A DNA stretch of 64,000 nucleotides, taken from Massilia yuzhufengensis (GTDB lineage: Bacteria; Pseudomonadota; Gammaproteobacteria; Burkholderiales; Burkholderiaceae_D). Shown here piece after piece: positions 40,959-49,211 of this stretch. The notes under the pieces were generated by a model. It saw only the letters and a list, made by a program, of their open reading frames with translations, was not told the origin of the DNA and did not search any database. Location: the NCBI RefSeq assembly GCF_900112225.1, contig NZ_FOLD01000007.1, forward strand, positions 140,790 to 204,789. The letters are read 5' to 3'. Positions within the stretch are counted from its first letter, which is position 1; every line of letters starts with the position of its first letter. The translations under genes and the position numbers were made by a program.

Positions 40959-41514
40959 TTTCATCCTGCACAAGCAGATCATCAAGGGCCGTGAAGTGGT
41001 CGACGACGACTGGAGCGTGCTGCGCCTGGTCGAAGGCGAGACGCCGGACGCAGTCGCCGTGCCGGAAGGCAAAGTCATCGTGCCGCTCGCCGTGTGGCAA
41101 GCCCAGCGCGACGTGCTGGCGCAGCGCGCCCAGGTCGGCCTCTGGTTCGCGCCGGACGAACAGGCTGCCGACGTCAAGGACGAGCTCGGCCGCTTCGCCG
41201 TCATCGCCATCGACTTCCCCAAGTTTTCGGACGGCCGCGGCTACTCGATCGCTTTCAATTTGCGCAAGCGCCTGGGCTACAGCGGCGAGCTCCGCGCCAT
41301 CGGCGACGTGCTGCGCGACCAGCTGTGGCCGCTGTCGCGGGTCGGCTTCGACGCCTATGCCACCCGCCAGGACCGCAGCATCCACGACGCACTGAAGGGC
41401 CTGACCGTGTTCTCCGAGACTTACCAGGCTTCGGTCGACCAGCCGGAGCCGCTGTTCCGCCGGGCGCCGCGCGGCACGCCGCCCGAGCATACGGACCTCG
41501 GCGCGGGCATCTGA
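40951..41514 (+). CDS. DUF934 protein of the sulfite reduction operon
   Basis: A 187-residue cytoplasmic protein of the DUF934 family, whose genes lie directly after sulfite reductase across beta- and gammaproteobacteria. It contains VIVPLAVWQAQRDVL, the GRFAVIAIDFPKFSDGRGYS block (D-F-P-x-F-x-D-G-R-G) and GELRAIGDVLRDQLWPLSRV, all hallmark. It starts 8 bp inside the end of cysI. A role in electron delivery or stability of sulfite reductase is proposed for the family; no catalytic residues are recognised. Confidence 0.9.
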   Translation: MPNFILHKQIIKGREVVDDDWSVLRLVEGETPDAVAVPEGKVIVPLAVWQAQRDVLAQRAQVGLWFAPDEQAADVKDELGRFAVIAIDFPKFSDGRGYSIAFNLRKRLGYSGELRAIGDVLRDQLWPLSRVGFDAYATRQDRSIHDALKGLTVFSETYQASVDQPEPLFRRAPRGTPPEHTDLGAGI

Positions 41515-41524
41515 GGCGAGCATC

Positions 41525-42241
41525 ATGAGCGACCTGCACCACCGCGTCGAAGAAACCCAAGCCATCCTGGCGCGCATCGCCCGCGACTTCTCGCCCGCCG
41601 TATTCGCGTCCAGCCTGGCGGCCGAAGACATGGTCCTTACCGACCTGATCCTGAAAGCGCAGCTGCCGATCGGGATCTTCTCGCTCGAGACCGGCCGCCT
41701 GCATGCCGAAACCTTGGCCATGCTGGACCGTGTGCGCGAGACCTACGGTCATGAGATCGCTCTGTTCCGCCCGCAGCCGGATGCCGTGGACGCCTACGTG
41801 GCCCGGAACGGCCTGAACGCCTTCTACGACAGCGTGGAGATGCGCAAGGAATGCTGCCGCATCCGCAAGGTCGAGCCGCTGGGCCGCGCCCTGGCCGGCA
41901 AGCAGGCCTGGATCACCGGCCAGCGCCGTGCGCAATCGACCACCCGCGCCGAACTGGCGGTGCAGGAATTCGACGCCGGGCACGAACTGCAGAAGTTCAA
42001 TCCGCTGGCGGACTGGTCGGAAGAAAACATCTGGGAATACCTGCGCGCGCACCAGGTGCCCTACAACGCCCTGCACGACCGCGGCTACCCGTCGATCGGC
42101 TGTGAGCCCTGCACCCGCGCGGTCCAGCCGGGCGAGGATGTGCGCGCCGGGCGCTGGTGGTGGGAGAACCCCGAATCGAAGGAATGCGGCCTGCACCTGG
42201 TCGACGGCAAACTTATTCGCATCAAATCCGTGGCCGCGTAA
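41525..42241 (+). CDS. cysH: Adenylylsulfate (APS) reductase
   Basis: A 238-residue thiol-dependent reductase giving sulfite and AMP. FASSLAAEDMVLTDLI is the N-terminal nucleotide loop. The Cys pairs RKECCRIRKVEPL and GCEPCTRAV bind a [4Fe-4S] cluster, which marks the APS-using type (PAPS reductases lack them). The catalytic Cys is in the C-terminal ECGLH. No cysC is fused or adjacent, consistent with direct use of APS. It follows DUF934 by 10 bp. Confidence 0.94.
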   Translation: MSDLHHRVEETQAILARIARDFSPAVFASSLAAEDMVLTDLILKAQLPIGIFSLETGRLHAETLAMLDRVRETYGHEIALFRPQPDAVDAYVARNGLNAFYDSVEMRKECCRIRKVEPLGRALAGKQAWITGQRRAQSTTRAELAVQEFDAGHELQKFNPLADWSEENIWEYLRAHQVPYNALHDRGYPSIGCEPCTRAVQPGEDVRAGRWWWENPESKECGLHLVDGKLIRIKSVAA

Positions 42242-42266
42242 GCCGGTCCACCAAAGGCAAAACGAC

Positions 42267-43205
42267 ATGACGACAGTATTCGACAACCCGGGCGTCCTCA
42301 CCGACGTGAACGCGCGCCACCTCGACGCCCTCGAATCCGAGGCCATCCACATCCTGCGCGAAGTGGCGGCGGAGTGCAGCAACCCTGCCCTGCTGTTCTC
42401 GGGTGGCAAGGACTCGGTCGTGCTGCTGCGCCTGGCCGAGAAGGCTTTCCGCCCGGGTAAATTCCCCTTCCCACTGGTGCACATCGACACCGGCCACAAT
42501 TTCGATGAAGTCATCAGCTTCCGCGACGCCCGCGTGGCGGAACTGGGCGAGCGCCTGATCGTCGGCTCGGTCGAAGCGTCGATCGGGCGCGGCACGGTGC
42601 GCCTGCGTAATCCGGCGACGGACTCGCGCAACGCGGCCCAGGCCGTGACCCTGCTGGAAACCATCGCCGAACACGGTTTTGATGCCTGCATCGGCGGCGC
42701 CCGCCGCGACGAAGAAAAAGCCCGCGCCAAGGAACGCATCTTTTCCTTCCGCGACGAGTTCGGCCAGTGGGACCCGAAGGCCCAGCGTCCGGAGCTGTGG
42801 GACCTGTATAACACCCGGGTGCATCCGGGCGAGAACATGCGCGTGTTCCCGATCTCCAACTGGACCGAGCTGGACGTGTGGCAGTACATCGCGCGCGAAA
42901 AGCTGGCGCTGCCGCCAATCTACTTTGCGCACGAGCGCCAGGTGATCCCGCGCAACGGCCTGCTGGTGCCGCTCACCCCGCTCACCCCGGCGCGCGCGGG
43001 CGAAACGGTCGAAACCCGCACCGTGCGCTTCCGGACCGTGGGCGACATTTCCTGCACCTGCCCGGTAGCCTCCAGCGCTTCGACGGTGGAACACATCATC
43101 GCCGAAACTGCCGTCACCGACGTGACCGAACGCGGCGCGACCCGGATGGACGACCAGACCTCCGAAGCCTCGATGGAAAAACGCAAGAAGCAAGGATATT
43201 TCTGA
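42267..43205 (+). CDS. cysD: Sulfate adenylyltransferase subunit 2
   Basis: The catalytic ATP-PPase subunit of bacterial ATP sulfurylase, making APS from sulfate and ATP. The 312-residue protein has the PP-loop LLFSGGKDSVVLLRLA, the FPLVHIDTGHNFDEVI region and GARRDEEKARAKERIFSFRD, then RVFPISNWTELDVWQYI. Length and motifs match CysD throughout. It starts 25 bp after cysH and overlaps the GTPase subunit gene by one base (TGATG). Confidence 0.95.
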   Translation: MTTVFDNPGVLTDVNARHLDALESEAIHILREVAAECSNPALLFSGGKDSVVLLRLAEKAFRPGKFPFPLVHIDTGHNFDEVISFRDARVAELGERLIVGSVEASIGRGTVRLRNPATDSRNAAQAVTLLETIAEHGFDACIGGARRDEEKARAKERIFSFRDEFGQWDPKAQRPELWDLYNTRVHPGENMRVFPISNWTELDVWQYIAREKLALPPIYFAHERQVIPRNGLLVPLTPLTPARAGETVETRTVRFRTVGDISCTCPVASSASTVEHIIAETAVTDVTERGATRMDDQTSEASMEKRKKQGYF

Positions 43206-44527
43206 TGAACGCCCGCATTGACCCCACCCTTGACAACCTCCATCAAAGCGGCATGCTCCGCTTCATCACCGCCGGTTCCGTCGACGACGGCAAGAGCACC
43301 CTGATCGGCCGCCTGCTGTACGACAGCAAGGGCATCTTCGCCGACCAGCTGGCCGCCGTCTCGCGCTCCAAGCACAAGCGCACCGTGGGCGACACCATCG
43401 ACCTGTCGCTGCTGACCGACGGCCTGGAAGCCGAGCGCGAACAGGGCATCACCATCGACGTCGCCTACCGCTACTTCGCCACCCCGAAGCGCAAGTTCAT
43501 CATCGCCGACACTCCCGGCCACGAGCAGTACACCCGCAATATGGTCACCGGCGCCTCGACCGCCGACGCCGTCATCATCCTGGTCGACGTCTCCAAGGTG
43601 AAGCTCGGCGACGATGGCTCGGTGGAGCTGCTGGTGCAGACCAAGCGCCACTCGACCATCGCCAAGCTGCTGCAGATCGAGCACGTGATCGTGGCCGTCA
43701 ACAAGATGGACCTGGTGAACTACGACCAGTCCGTGTATGACCGCATCGTGGGCGCCTACAACGAGTTCGCGGCCTCGCTCGGCCTGAAGGACGTCACCGC
43801 CATCCCGCTGTCGGCCCTGAGCGGCGACAACGTGGTCACCAGTTCGGCCAACATGGCCTGGTACGACGGCCCGACCCTGATCGACCTGCTCGAAGGCCTG
43901 TCGGTCTACGACGAGTCGCACGCCGCGCCCTTCCGCTTCCCGGTGCAGCTGGTGGCGCGCCACAACGGCCACGAAGCCAACGACTTCCGCGGCTACATGG
44001 GCCGCATCGAATCGGGTAAGGTGGCACGGGGCGACAAGCTGGTGGTGCAGCCTTCGGGCCAGCAAGCCACGGTGAAGGACATCGTGACCTTCGACGGTTC
44101 GCTCGAATCGGCATCCGCCGGCCAGTCGGTGACCCTGCTGCTGAATGAATACCTGGACATCTCGCGCGGCGACCTGCTGGCAGGGGCCGACCAGCCGGCC
44201 ACCCAGCTCAAGCAGGTGGTGGCGGACGTATGCTGGATGTCGGACGAACCGCTGGATGTGCGCCGCAAGTACTGGATCAAGCACGGTACCCGCCAGACCG
44301 GCGCCAAGGTCACGAAGGTGGACAGCATCCTGGACGTCAACACCCAGCAGCGCCACGCCGCCGATGGCTTGAAGCTGAACGACATCGCGCGCATTGGCCT
44401 CACTGTGCAGCAGCCGCTGGCGGCCGACGCCTACGACGACAACCGCGCCACCGGCGCCTTCATCCTGATCGATGAAGTCACCCACCAGACCGTCGCAGCG
44501 GGTATGATCCGGCTGAAACAAGCTTAG
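43205..44527 (+). CDS. cysN: Sulfate adenylyltransferase subunit 1 (GTPase)
   Basis: The regulatory GTPase that drives APS formation by CysD. The 440-residue EF-Tu-like protein has G1 GSVDDGKSTLIG, G2 in REQGITIDVAYRY, G3 DTPGHEQYTRNM and G4 NKMD, followed by two beta-barrels. The length excludes a CysN-CysC fusion, so there is no APS kinase. It is one base overlapped with cysD and 10 bp before the SUMT gene. Confidence 0.95.
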   Translation: MNARIDPTLDNLHQSGMLRFITAGSVDDGKSTLIGRLLYDSKGIFADQLAAVSRSKHKRTVGDTIDLSLLTDGLEAEREQGITIDVAYRYFATPKRKFIIADTPGHEQYTRNMVTGASTADAVIILVDVSKVKLGDDGSVELLVQTKRHSTIAKLLQIEHVIVAVNKMDLVNYDQSVYDRIVGAYNEFAASLGLKDVTAIPLSALSGDNVVTSSANMAWYDGPTLIDLLEGLSVYDESHAAPFRFPVQLVARHNGHEANDFRGYMGRIESGKVARGDKLVVQPSGQQATVKDIVTFDGSLESASAGQSVTLLLNEYLDISRGDLLAGADQPATQLKQVVADVCWMSDEPLDVRRKYWIKHGTRQTGAKVTKVDSILDVNTQQRHAADGLKLNDIARIGLTVQQPLAADAYDDNRATGAFILIDEVTHQTVAAGMIRLKQA

Positions 44528-44537
44528 AAAGGATCGT

Positions 44538-45251
44538 ATGCCGGAACTGGGGAAAGTCTATCTGGTAGGAGCCGGCCCCGGTGCCGCAGACCTGATCACC
44601 GTACGCGGCGCGCGCCTGCTGGCGCAGGCCGACGTCGTGCTCTACGACGCCCTGGTCACCCCCGACATGCTCGACCTGTGCCCCCAGGCCAAACTCATCT
44701 CCGTCGGCAAGCGCTCGGGCCAGCGCTCGATGGCGCAAACCATCATCAACGAGCAGCTGCTGGAATGCGCCACGAAGTTCAAGCTGATCGTGCGCCTGAA
44801 AGGCGGCGACCCGATGCTGTTCGGCCGCGCCGACGAAGAACTGCGCGCGCTCGAAGGCGCGGGCGTGGAAGTCGAAATCGTCCCCGGGATCACCACGGCG
44901 GTCGCTGCGGCGGCGGCGAGCAAGCAGCCGCTGACCAAGCGCGGCGTGGCGCGCAGCGTGGCCTTCTTTACCTCGAGTACGGCGCCGGACCATCCGGAGC
45001 ATCCTGCGCTGCCGAAAACCGATACGCTGGTGCAGTACATGGGCGGGCGCGAAGCTGCGGCCACCGCGCAGCGCCTGCTGGCCGAGGGACGGCGCCCGGA
45101 ATTGCCGGTGGTGGTGGTGGAAAACTGCAGCCGGGCCGACGAGCGCATCTTGCGCCTGACCTTATCCGACCTGGCGCACGGCCTGGAGCCGGGACACGGC
45201 CCGGTGCTGGTCATGCTGGGCGAGGCGCTCGCCAAACGCGAACACCAGTAG
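44538..45251 (+). CDS. cobA: Uroporphyrinogen-III C-methyltransferase (SUMT)
   Basis: Methylates uroporphyrinogen III at C-2 and C-7 to precorrin-2, the first step to siroheme, the cofactor of the sulfite reductase encoded upstream. The 237-residue protein has VYLVGAGPGAADLITVRG, VVLYDALVTP, RLKGGDPMLFGRADEEL (SAM site) and VPGITTAVAAAAAS, all diagnostic. It is single-domain, lacking the CysG dehydrogenase/chelatase half. The SirB/CbiX-like gene at 47659 may supply the chelatase. Its TAG stop lies inside a palindromic element. Confidence 0.94.
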   Translation: MPELGKVYLVGAGPGAADLITVRGARLLAQADVVLYDALVTPDMLDLCPQAKLISVGKRSGQRSMAQTIINEQLLECATKFKLIVRLKGGDPMLFGRADEELRALEGAGVEVEIVPGITTAVAAAAASKQPLTKRGVARSVAFFTSSTAPDHPEHPALPKTDTLVQYMGGREAAATAQRLLAEGRRPELPVVVVENCSRADERILRLTLSDLAHGLEPGHGPVLVMLGEALAKREHQ

Positions 45252-45355
45252 GGTGGGCGGCTTCGCCGCCCGCGCATTCAAACAGTGGGTGCATCACACG
45301 TTCATGTTCCGCATACGGTAGCTGAAGGCGCGGCCGGCATAGCCGGCCACCCTAC
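45248..45355. repeat. 108-bp palindromic element with GTAGGGTGG termini
   Basis: Perfect 9-bp terminal inverted repeats GTAGGGTGG (45248-45256) and CCACCCTAC (45347-45355). Each is followed inward by its own hairpin: GGGCGG-CTTCG-CCGCCC (45255-45271), and GGCCGGC-ATA-GCCGGCC close to the right end. The TAG stops of both convergent neighbours (cobA at 45249-45251; the DUF4214 gene at 45352-45354 on the minus strand) are supplied by the terminal repeats. Confidence 0.7.
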
Positions 45356-47451
45356 ATCCACGGCGCGTACTCGATCCCATTCTGGATCGCCCCGATCACC
45401 TGCGCCTGGTTCTCCGCACTCTCGCTGAACAAGGCCAGCACCTGCTCGCGCGGCGTGTGCAGCTCGGCCAGCGCCTTGATCCAGTAATCCCGCCCTGCCC
45501 CTTCCGCCGCGCGGTGCAGCACGTTGTTGTACAACAGCTCCACGAACGTGGTGTCGCTCGCCCTGCCACCATACAGCTGCGCGAATTCGGCGCTGCCCGT
45601 AAAGCCCGCGGCCACCTGCTCCAGCGCCACGCCGGCATCCATCATCGCGATCCAGTAGCCCACGCCCTGCTTGTCCGGGGCGCGGTTGAAGGCGGCCTTG
45701 TACAGGCGGTAGGCCTGGCCGGCGGTGCCGTCGATGTCCAGCGCCAGCGAGACGTCGCTGAATTCGATGCGCTCGACGTTCACCAGCGTATCCACGCCGC
45801 TGCTGCCGACGTGGTCGATCACGGTCGCGGCGCCGGCGTCGCGCAGCACCGTGAAGTGGCTGCGCAGGCCGGCGTAGCTGACCGTATCGACGCCGCCCAG
45901 GGCGTCCACGCGCTCGCTGCCGGCGCCGCCCACCAGCAGGTTGCCGCTGTCGCTGATCCAGCCGGTGCCCCCGGCATCGTCCATGCCGCCCGCCAGCACG
46001 CGCGCCTCGACCTGCACCGCGCCGTTGGCCGCGGTGTCGATCCACGCGGCCGCGAAGCCGCCGTTGGCCAATGCGGTGAGCGCAGGAGCCGCCTGGTCGC
46101 CGGCGCGCGCTTCGTTGATCGTGAACTCGCGCAGGTCGAGTGGATTACCGCCGGCATCGAAGCGGCGCCCGAACACGCCGTTGCCGTCGAAGTCGCCCGT
46201 GGCCGACTGCCAGGCCACGACGAAGCCGCCGGTGTCCAGCGCCGTGACGGAGGCGTCGTAGCGCCCGCCGCCGCTGTCGCTATTGGCCTGCGTGAGCGCC
46301 CCCACCTTGTTGCCGGCGGCATCGAAGCGCTGGAAGAAGATGTCGCTGATCGTGAAGCCGTAGGGTTCGTTGGCGTAGCTGTCCCAGGCCACCACGTAGC
46401 CGCCGTCCTGCAGCGCGGCGATGTCCGGCAGCGGCGCCGCCGTGGCGAGGCTGGCCGCGAGGCCGTCGCCGCTGACCACGCTTGCTGCGCCGCCCTGCTG
46501 CGCGGCGTAGACATTGCCGTCGCCGATTTCGCCCCAGGCCACGGTGTAGCCGCTGCCAGTGGCCGCGATGCTTGGGCTGAATGCGGTGCCAAGCGCGCCG
46601 TAGACCTGCTCGGCGCCGACCGGGTTGCCGATCGCGTCGAGCACCCGCACGTGGACCTGGCCGCCGGCGCGCCAGGCGATGGCGAAGGAGCCGTCGCGCA
46701 GCGCGACCACGTCCGGCATCGCCGCATCGGCTGCTGGCGCCGTGTCGGCCAGCAGCTGGGCGCCGGTAGTGCCGTTGACGTCGGCGATCTTGCAGGCGAT
46801 GCGCGGCTGGCCGCCTACGCTGGTGGTGTAGGCGGTGACGAAGCGCCCACCACTCAGCGCCGCAACCGATGGGCTGCCTTCCGGGATGCCGTCGCTCGAC
46901 GGGGTGATGGCGAAGGCGGCGCCGCGGGCCTTGCCGCCGGCGTCCGTCACGCGCGCCCAGATGGCGCTGTCCGCACCCTGCCAGACGGCCGCGAAGCCGC
47001 CGTCTGGCAGCGTGGCCAGCGCCGGACTGGCGGCGCCGCTGCCGGCTCCCAGGGTGGTGTCGGCGCCGAAACCCTGCAGCTCGCGCGTGCTGCCTGCTTC
47101 CACCGTGTAGACCAGGGTCTCGGCGACGCCCTTGCCGGGCAGCGGGTTGCCGTTGCTGTCGATCTGGTAGCGGTCGTAGTAATGGGCGGTGACGGTGACC
47201 GGGCTGCCGGCCGCCGGCATCAGGGCCGCGTTGGCGAGCACCAGGCGCGCCGAGGTGTCGGTGGCCGGATTGTAGGCGATCGTGAACAGGCCCGGCACCG
47301 ACTGCGCGTCGATCACCCAGCGCCCGCTCGTGAGCACGCCAAAATCGATTGGCGTGAGCGTGGCGGCGGTGTCGCCGGTGCGCAGGCTCGTCAAGAGGGT
47401 GTCGCGGTCGTCGAGGATGCCGACCGGGGCGTAATCGGTGATGCTGCTCAT
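45352..47451 (-). CDS. Repeat-rich secreted-type protein with C-terminal DUF4214
   Basis: A 699-residue protein without a signal peptide. After an N-terminal beta region (about 1-130) come repeats of about 50 residues built on A-L-x-D/N-G-G-F/Y-x-x-A-W (DGGFAAVWQG, DGSFAIAWRA, DGGYVVAWDS, TGGFVVAWQS, NGGFAAAWID), likely a beta-propeller-like array (about 140-490). A short RTX-like linker (LVGGAGSERVDALGGVDTVSYAGL) and DUF4214 (about 570-699, YRLYKAAFNRAPDKQGVGYW, ELLYNNVLHRAAEGAGRDYW) follow. Such proteins usually leave by type I secretion, but no transporter is in the window. The start MSSITDYAPVG has AGGA upstream. Confidence 0.75.
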   Translation of the reverse strand: MSSITDYAPVGILDDRDTLLTSLRTGDTAATLTPIDFGVLTSGRWVIDAQSVPGLFTIAYNPATDTSARLVLANAALMPAAGSPVTVTAHYYDRYQIDSNGNPLPGKGVAETLVYTVEAGSTRELQGFGADTTLGAGSGAASPALATLPDGGFAAVWQGADSAIWARVTDAGGKARGAAFAITPSSDGIPEGSPSVAALSGGRFVTAYTTSVGGQPRIACKIADVNGTTGAQLLADTAPAADAAMPDVVALRDGSFAIAWRAGGQVHVRVLDAIGNPVGAEQVYGALGTAFSPSIAATGSGYTVAWGEIGDGNVYAAQQGGAASVVSGDGLAASLATAAPLPDIAALQDGGYVVAWDSYANEPYGFTISDIFFQRFDAAGNKVGALTQANSDSGGGRYDASVTALDTGGFVVAWQSATGDFDGNGVFGRRFDAGGNPLDLREFTINEARAGDQAAPALTALANGGFAAAWIDTAANGAVQVEARVLAGGMDDAGGTGWISDSGNLLVGGAGSERVDALGGVDTVSYAGLRSHFTVLRDAGAATVIDHVGSSGVDTLVNVERIEFSDVSLALDIDGTAGQAYRLYKAAFNRAPDKQGVGYWIAMMDAGVALEQVAAGFTGSAEFAQLYGGRASDTTFVELLYNNVLHRAAEGAGRDYWIKALAELHTPREQVLALFSESAENQAQVIGAIQNGIEYAPWM

Positions 47452-47604
47452 GGGGATCGTTCCTGATGGGGTGGCGCGCAACACGCGCTGGAGTCAGGAA
47501 TAATGATGCCCTACGCCAACTTTTATGAGAAGCGAGAGAGTAAATTCTTCAAGGCAATACGACGCAAATCCAACACAAGATGACTGCCTTGCCAGCACAG
47601 TTAT

Positions 47605-47624
47605 CAGGCAAGTTAGCTTGCCTG
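47605..47624. other. Hairpin downstream of the sirB-like gene
   Basis: CAGGCAAG-TTAG-CTTGCCTG, a perfect 8-bp stem, 34 bp beyond the stop of the lptF-lptG-sirB transcript. No T-run follows on the minus strand, so it is only a possible terminator. Confidence 0.4.
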
Positions 47625-47658
47625 CAAACGACGATGCCGCCATGCCAAAGAAAAGTGG

Positions 47659-48027
47659 CTAGCCGAGCGAACGGACGCAGTATTCCGTCATGGCCGCCTG
47701 CACTTGCGGGTCTTCGCCAATGGCGCCGACGATCTCCAGGCGCAGCCCGGGGTGGGCGGCGCGGATGGTCTCGACGATCTGCGGCAGGTCGCGCAGCACG
47801 TGGCCGCCCTGCCCCAGGAACACCGGCAGCACGGTGACCTCGTCGACGCCGGCAAGCACCAGCGCGTCCATCGCTTCGGGCAGCCGTGGCTCCATCAGCT
47901 CGAGGAAGGCGAGCGTGACCCGCACTTCGGGCATGCGGGCCTGGGCCTGGTCGCGCAGGCGCTCGAAGGGGGCGGCCCAGGATTGGGCGCGGGCGCCGTG
48001 GGCGAACAGGACGAGTGCGCGCGCCAT
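47659..48027 (-). CDS. CbiX/SirB-like sirohydrochlorin chelatase
   Basis: A 122-residue single-domain class II chelatase, the short CbiX-S/SirB form. LVLFAHGARAQSW near the N terminus holds the metal-binding His. VLPVFLGQGGHVLRDLPQIV (about 67-86) provides the second His and the conserved GGH. It likely inserts Fe2+ into sirohydrochlorin for siroheme, complementing the SUMT 2.4 kb away; cobalt for cobalamin is the alternative. The start overlaps the lptG stop (TGATG), so it belongs to the lptF-lptG transcript. Confidence 0.85.
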   Translation of the reverse strand: MARALVLFAHGARAQSWAAPFERLRDQAQARMPEVRVTLAFLELMEPRLPEAMDALVLAGVDEVTVLPVFLGQGGHVLRDLPQIVETIRAAHPGLRLEIVGAIGEDPQVQAAMTEYCVRSLG

Positions 48028-49211
48028 CAGTGCCTTTCCACCCACCACAGGGCGCCGATCGCCAGCAGCAGGAACAGCAGGCTTGGCGCGGCCGCCGTGA
48101 AGATGGCCGGCAGCGCGGTCAGCACGCCCAGGTGCGAGAACAGCGCGTTTATCAGCAGGAAGCTCACGCCGATCATGATGCCGACAAAAATCTTGAGGCT
48201 CACGCCGCCGCTGCGCGTGTGCAGGTAGGCGAAGGGCAGCGCCAGCGCCATCAGGACCATGATCGACAGCGGATCGATGATCTTCTTCCAGAACGCCACC
48301 TTGAAGCGGTCGGTCTCCTGGCGGTTCTCGGCCAGGTGGCGGGTGTAGACGGCCAGCTCGTTGGCCGACATGCGTTCCGGGTCGGAGCGCGACACCGACA
48401 GGATCTTGGGCGTGATCTCGGACGCGAGCTCGAGCGAATCGAGCTTGCGGGTGGCCACCGCGGCGGTGTCCTGGCCGAAAGTGGACTGGATCGACTGGCC
48501 CTGCGGCACCGGCGAACCGGGCGCCGGCAGCGTGCGGCTGTTGCTGAACATGGTCTCGCTCACACCGGTCAGGCGCCACATGTTGTTGCCGCTGTAAGTG
48601 CCGCCGGAGGCCGTGATGAGGGAGCGCATGCGCATGTTGGCGTCGAATTCGTACAGGCGCACGTCGACCAGCTGGCCGTCCGGGCGGATCTGGCGCACGT
48701 TGAAGAAGCGCGTGCCCACCACCGGGCCCTTGACGCCGTCCTGGTGCACGCTGTCCTTGGTCCACATGCCCGATCGGAAATCGGCCGACAGGGTGGAGCC
48801 CTTGGCCGCCAGGCGCACCCGTTCGGCCAGCGGCGCCGTGCGCGGGGTGATCAGTTCGCCGAACAGGAAGGTGATGGCGACGAACACGAGGCCAACCTTG
48901 AACAGCATGCCGGCCGCCATCCGGGTCGACATGGACGAGGCGCGCATGATGGTGAATTCCGAGCTCGATGCGAACTGCGCCATCGTGTAGATGGTGCCGA
49001 TCAGTGCGGCCACCGGCATCACCTGATAGACGTTGCCGGGCACCAGCAGCAGCACGTAGATGAGCGCGTGCTGGAATTCATAGCCGCCCTTGCCGACCGA
49101 CGGCAGTTCGCCGGTCAGGTCCATGAAGGAGATCAGGGCGAGGAAGGCGACCAGCACGAAGGCGACCGCCTGCGCGATACTGACCGCGAAGTAGCGTTGC
49201 AGGACTTTCAT
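48027..49211 (-). CDS. lptG: LPS export ABC transporter permease LptG
   Basis: The 394-residue inner-membrane permease of the LptB2FG complex that extracts LPS for transport to the outer membrane. It begins MKVLQRYFAVSIAQAVAFVL. Two N-terminal pairs of TM segments flank a periplasmic beta-jellyroll (about 110-300), with the terminal TMs at about 305-390. FTIMRASSMSTRMAAGMLFK is the typical cytoplasmic coupling helix. It overlaps lptF by 4 bp. Genes for LptA, LptB and LptC are outside the window. Confidence 0.94.
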   Translation of the reverse strand: MKVLQRYFAVSIAQAVAFVLVAFLALISFMDLTGELPSVGKGGYEFQHALIYVLLLVPGNVYQVMPVAALIGTIYTMAQFASSSEFTIMRASSMSTRMAAGMLFKVGLVFVAITFLFGELITPRTAPLAERVRLAAKGSTLSADFRSGMWTKDSVHQDGVKGPVVGTRFFNVRQIRPDGQLVDVRLYEFDANMRMRSLITASGGTYSGNNMWRLTGVSETMFSNSRTLPAPGSPVPQGQSIQSTFGQDTAAVATRKLDSLELASEITPKILSVSRSDPERMSANELAVYTRHLAENRQETDRFKVAFWKKIIDPLSIMVLMALALPFAYLHTRSGGVSLKIFVGIMIGVSFLLINALFSHLGVLTALPAIFTAAAPSLLFLLLAIGALWWVERH

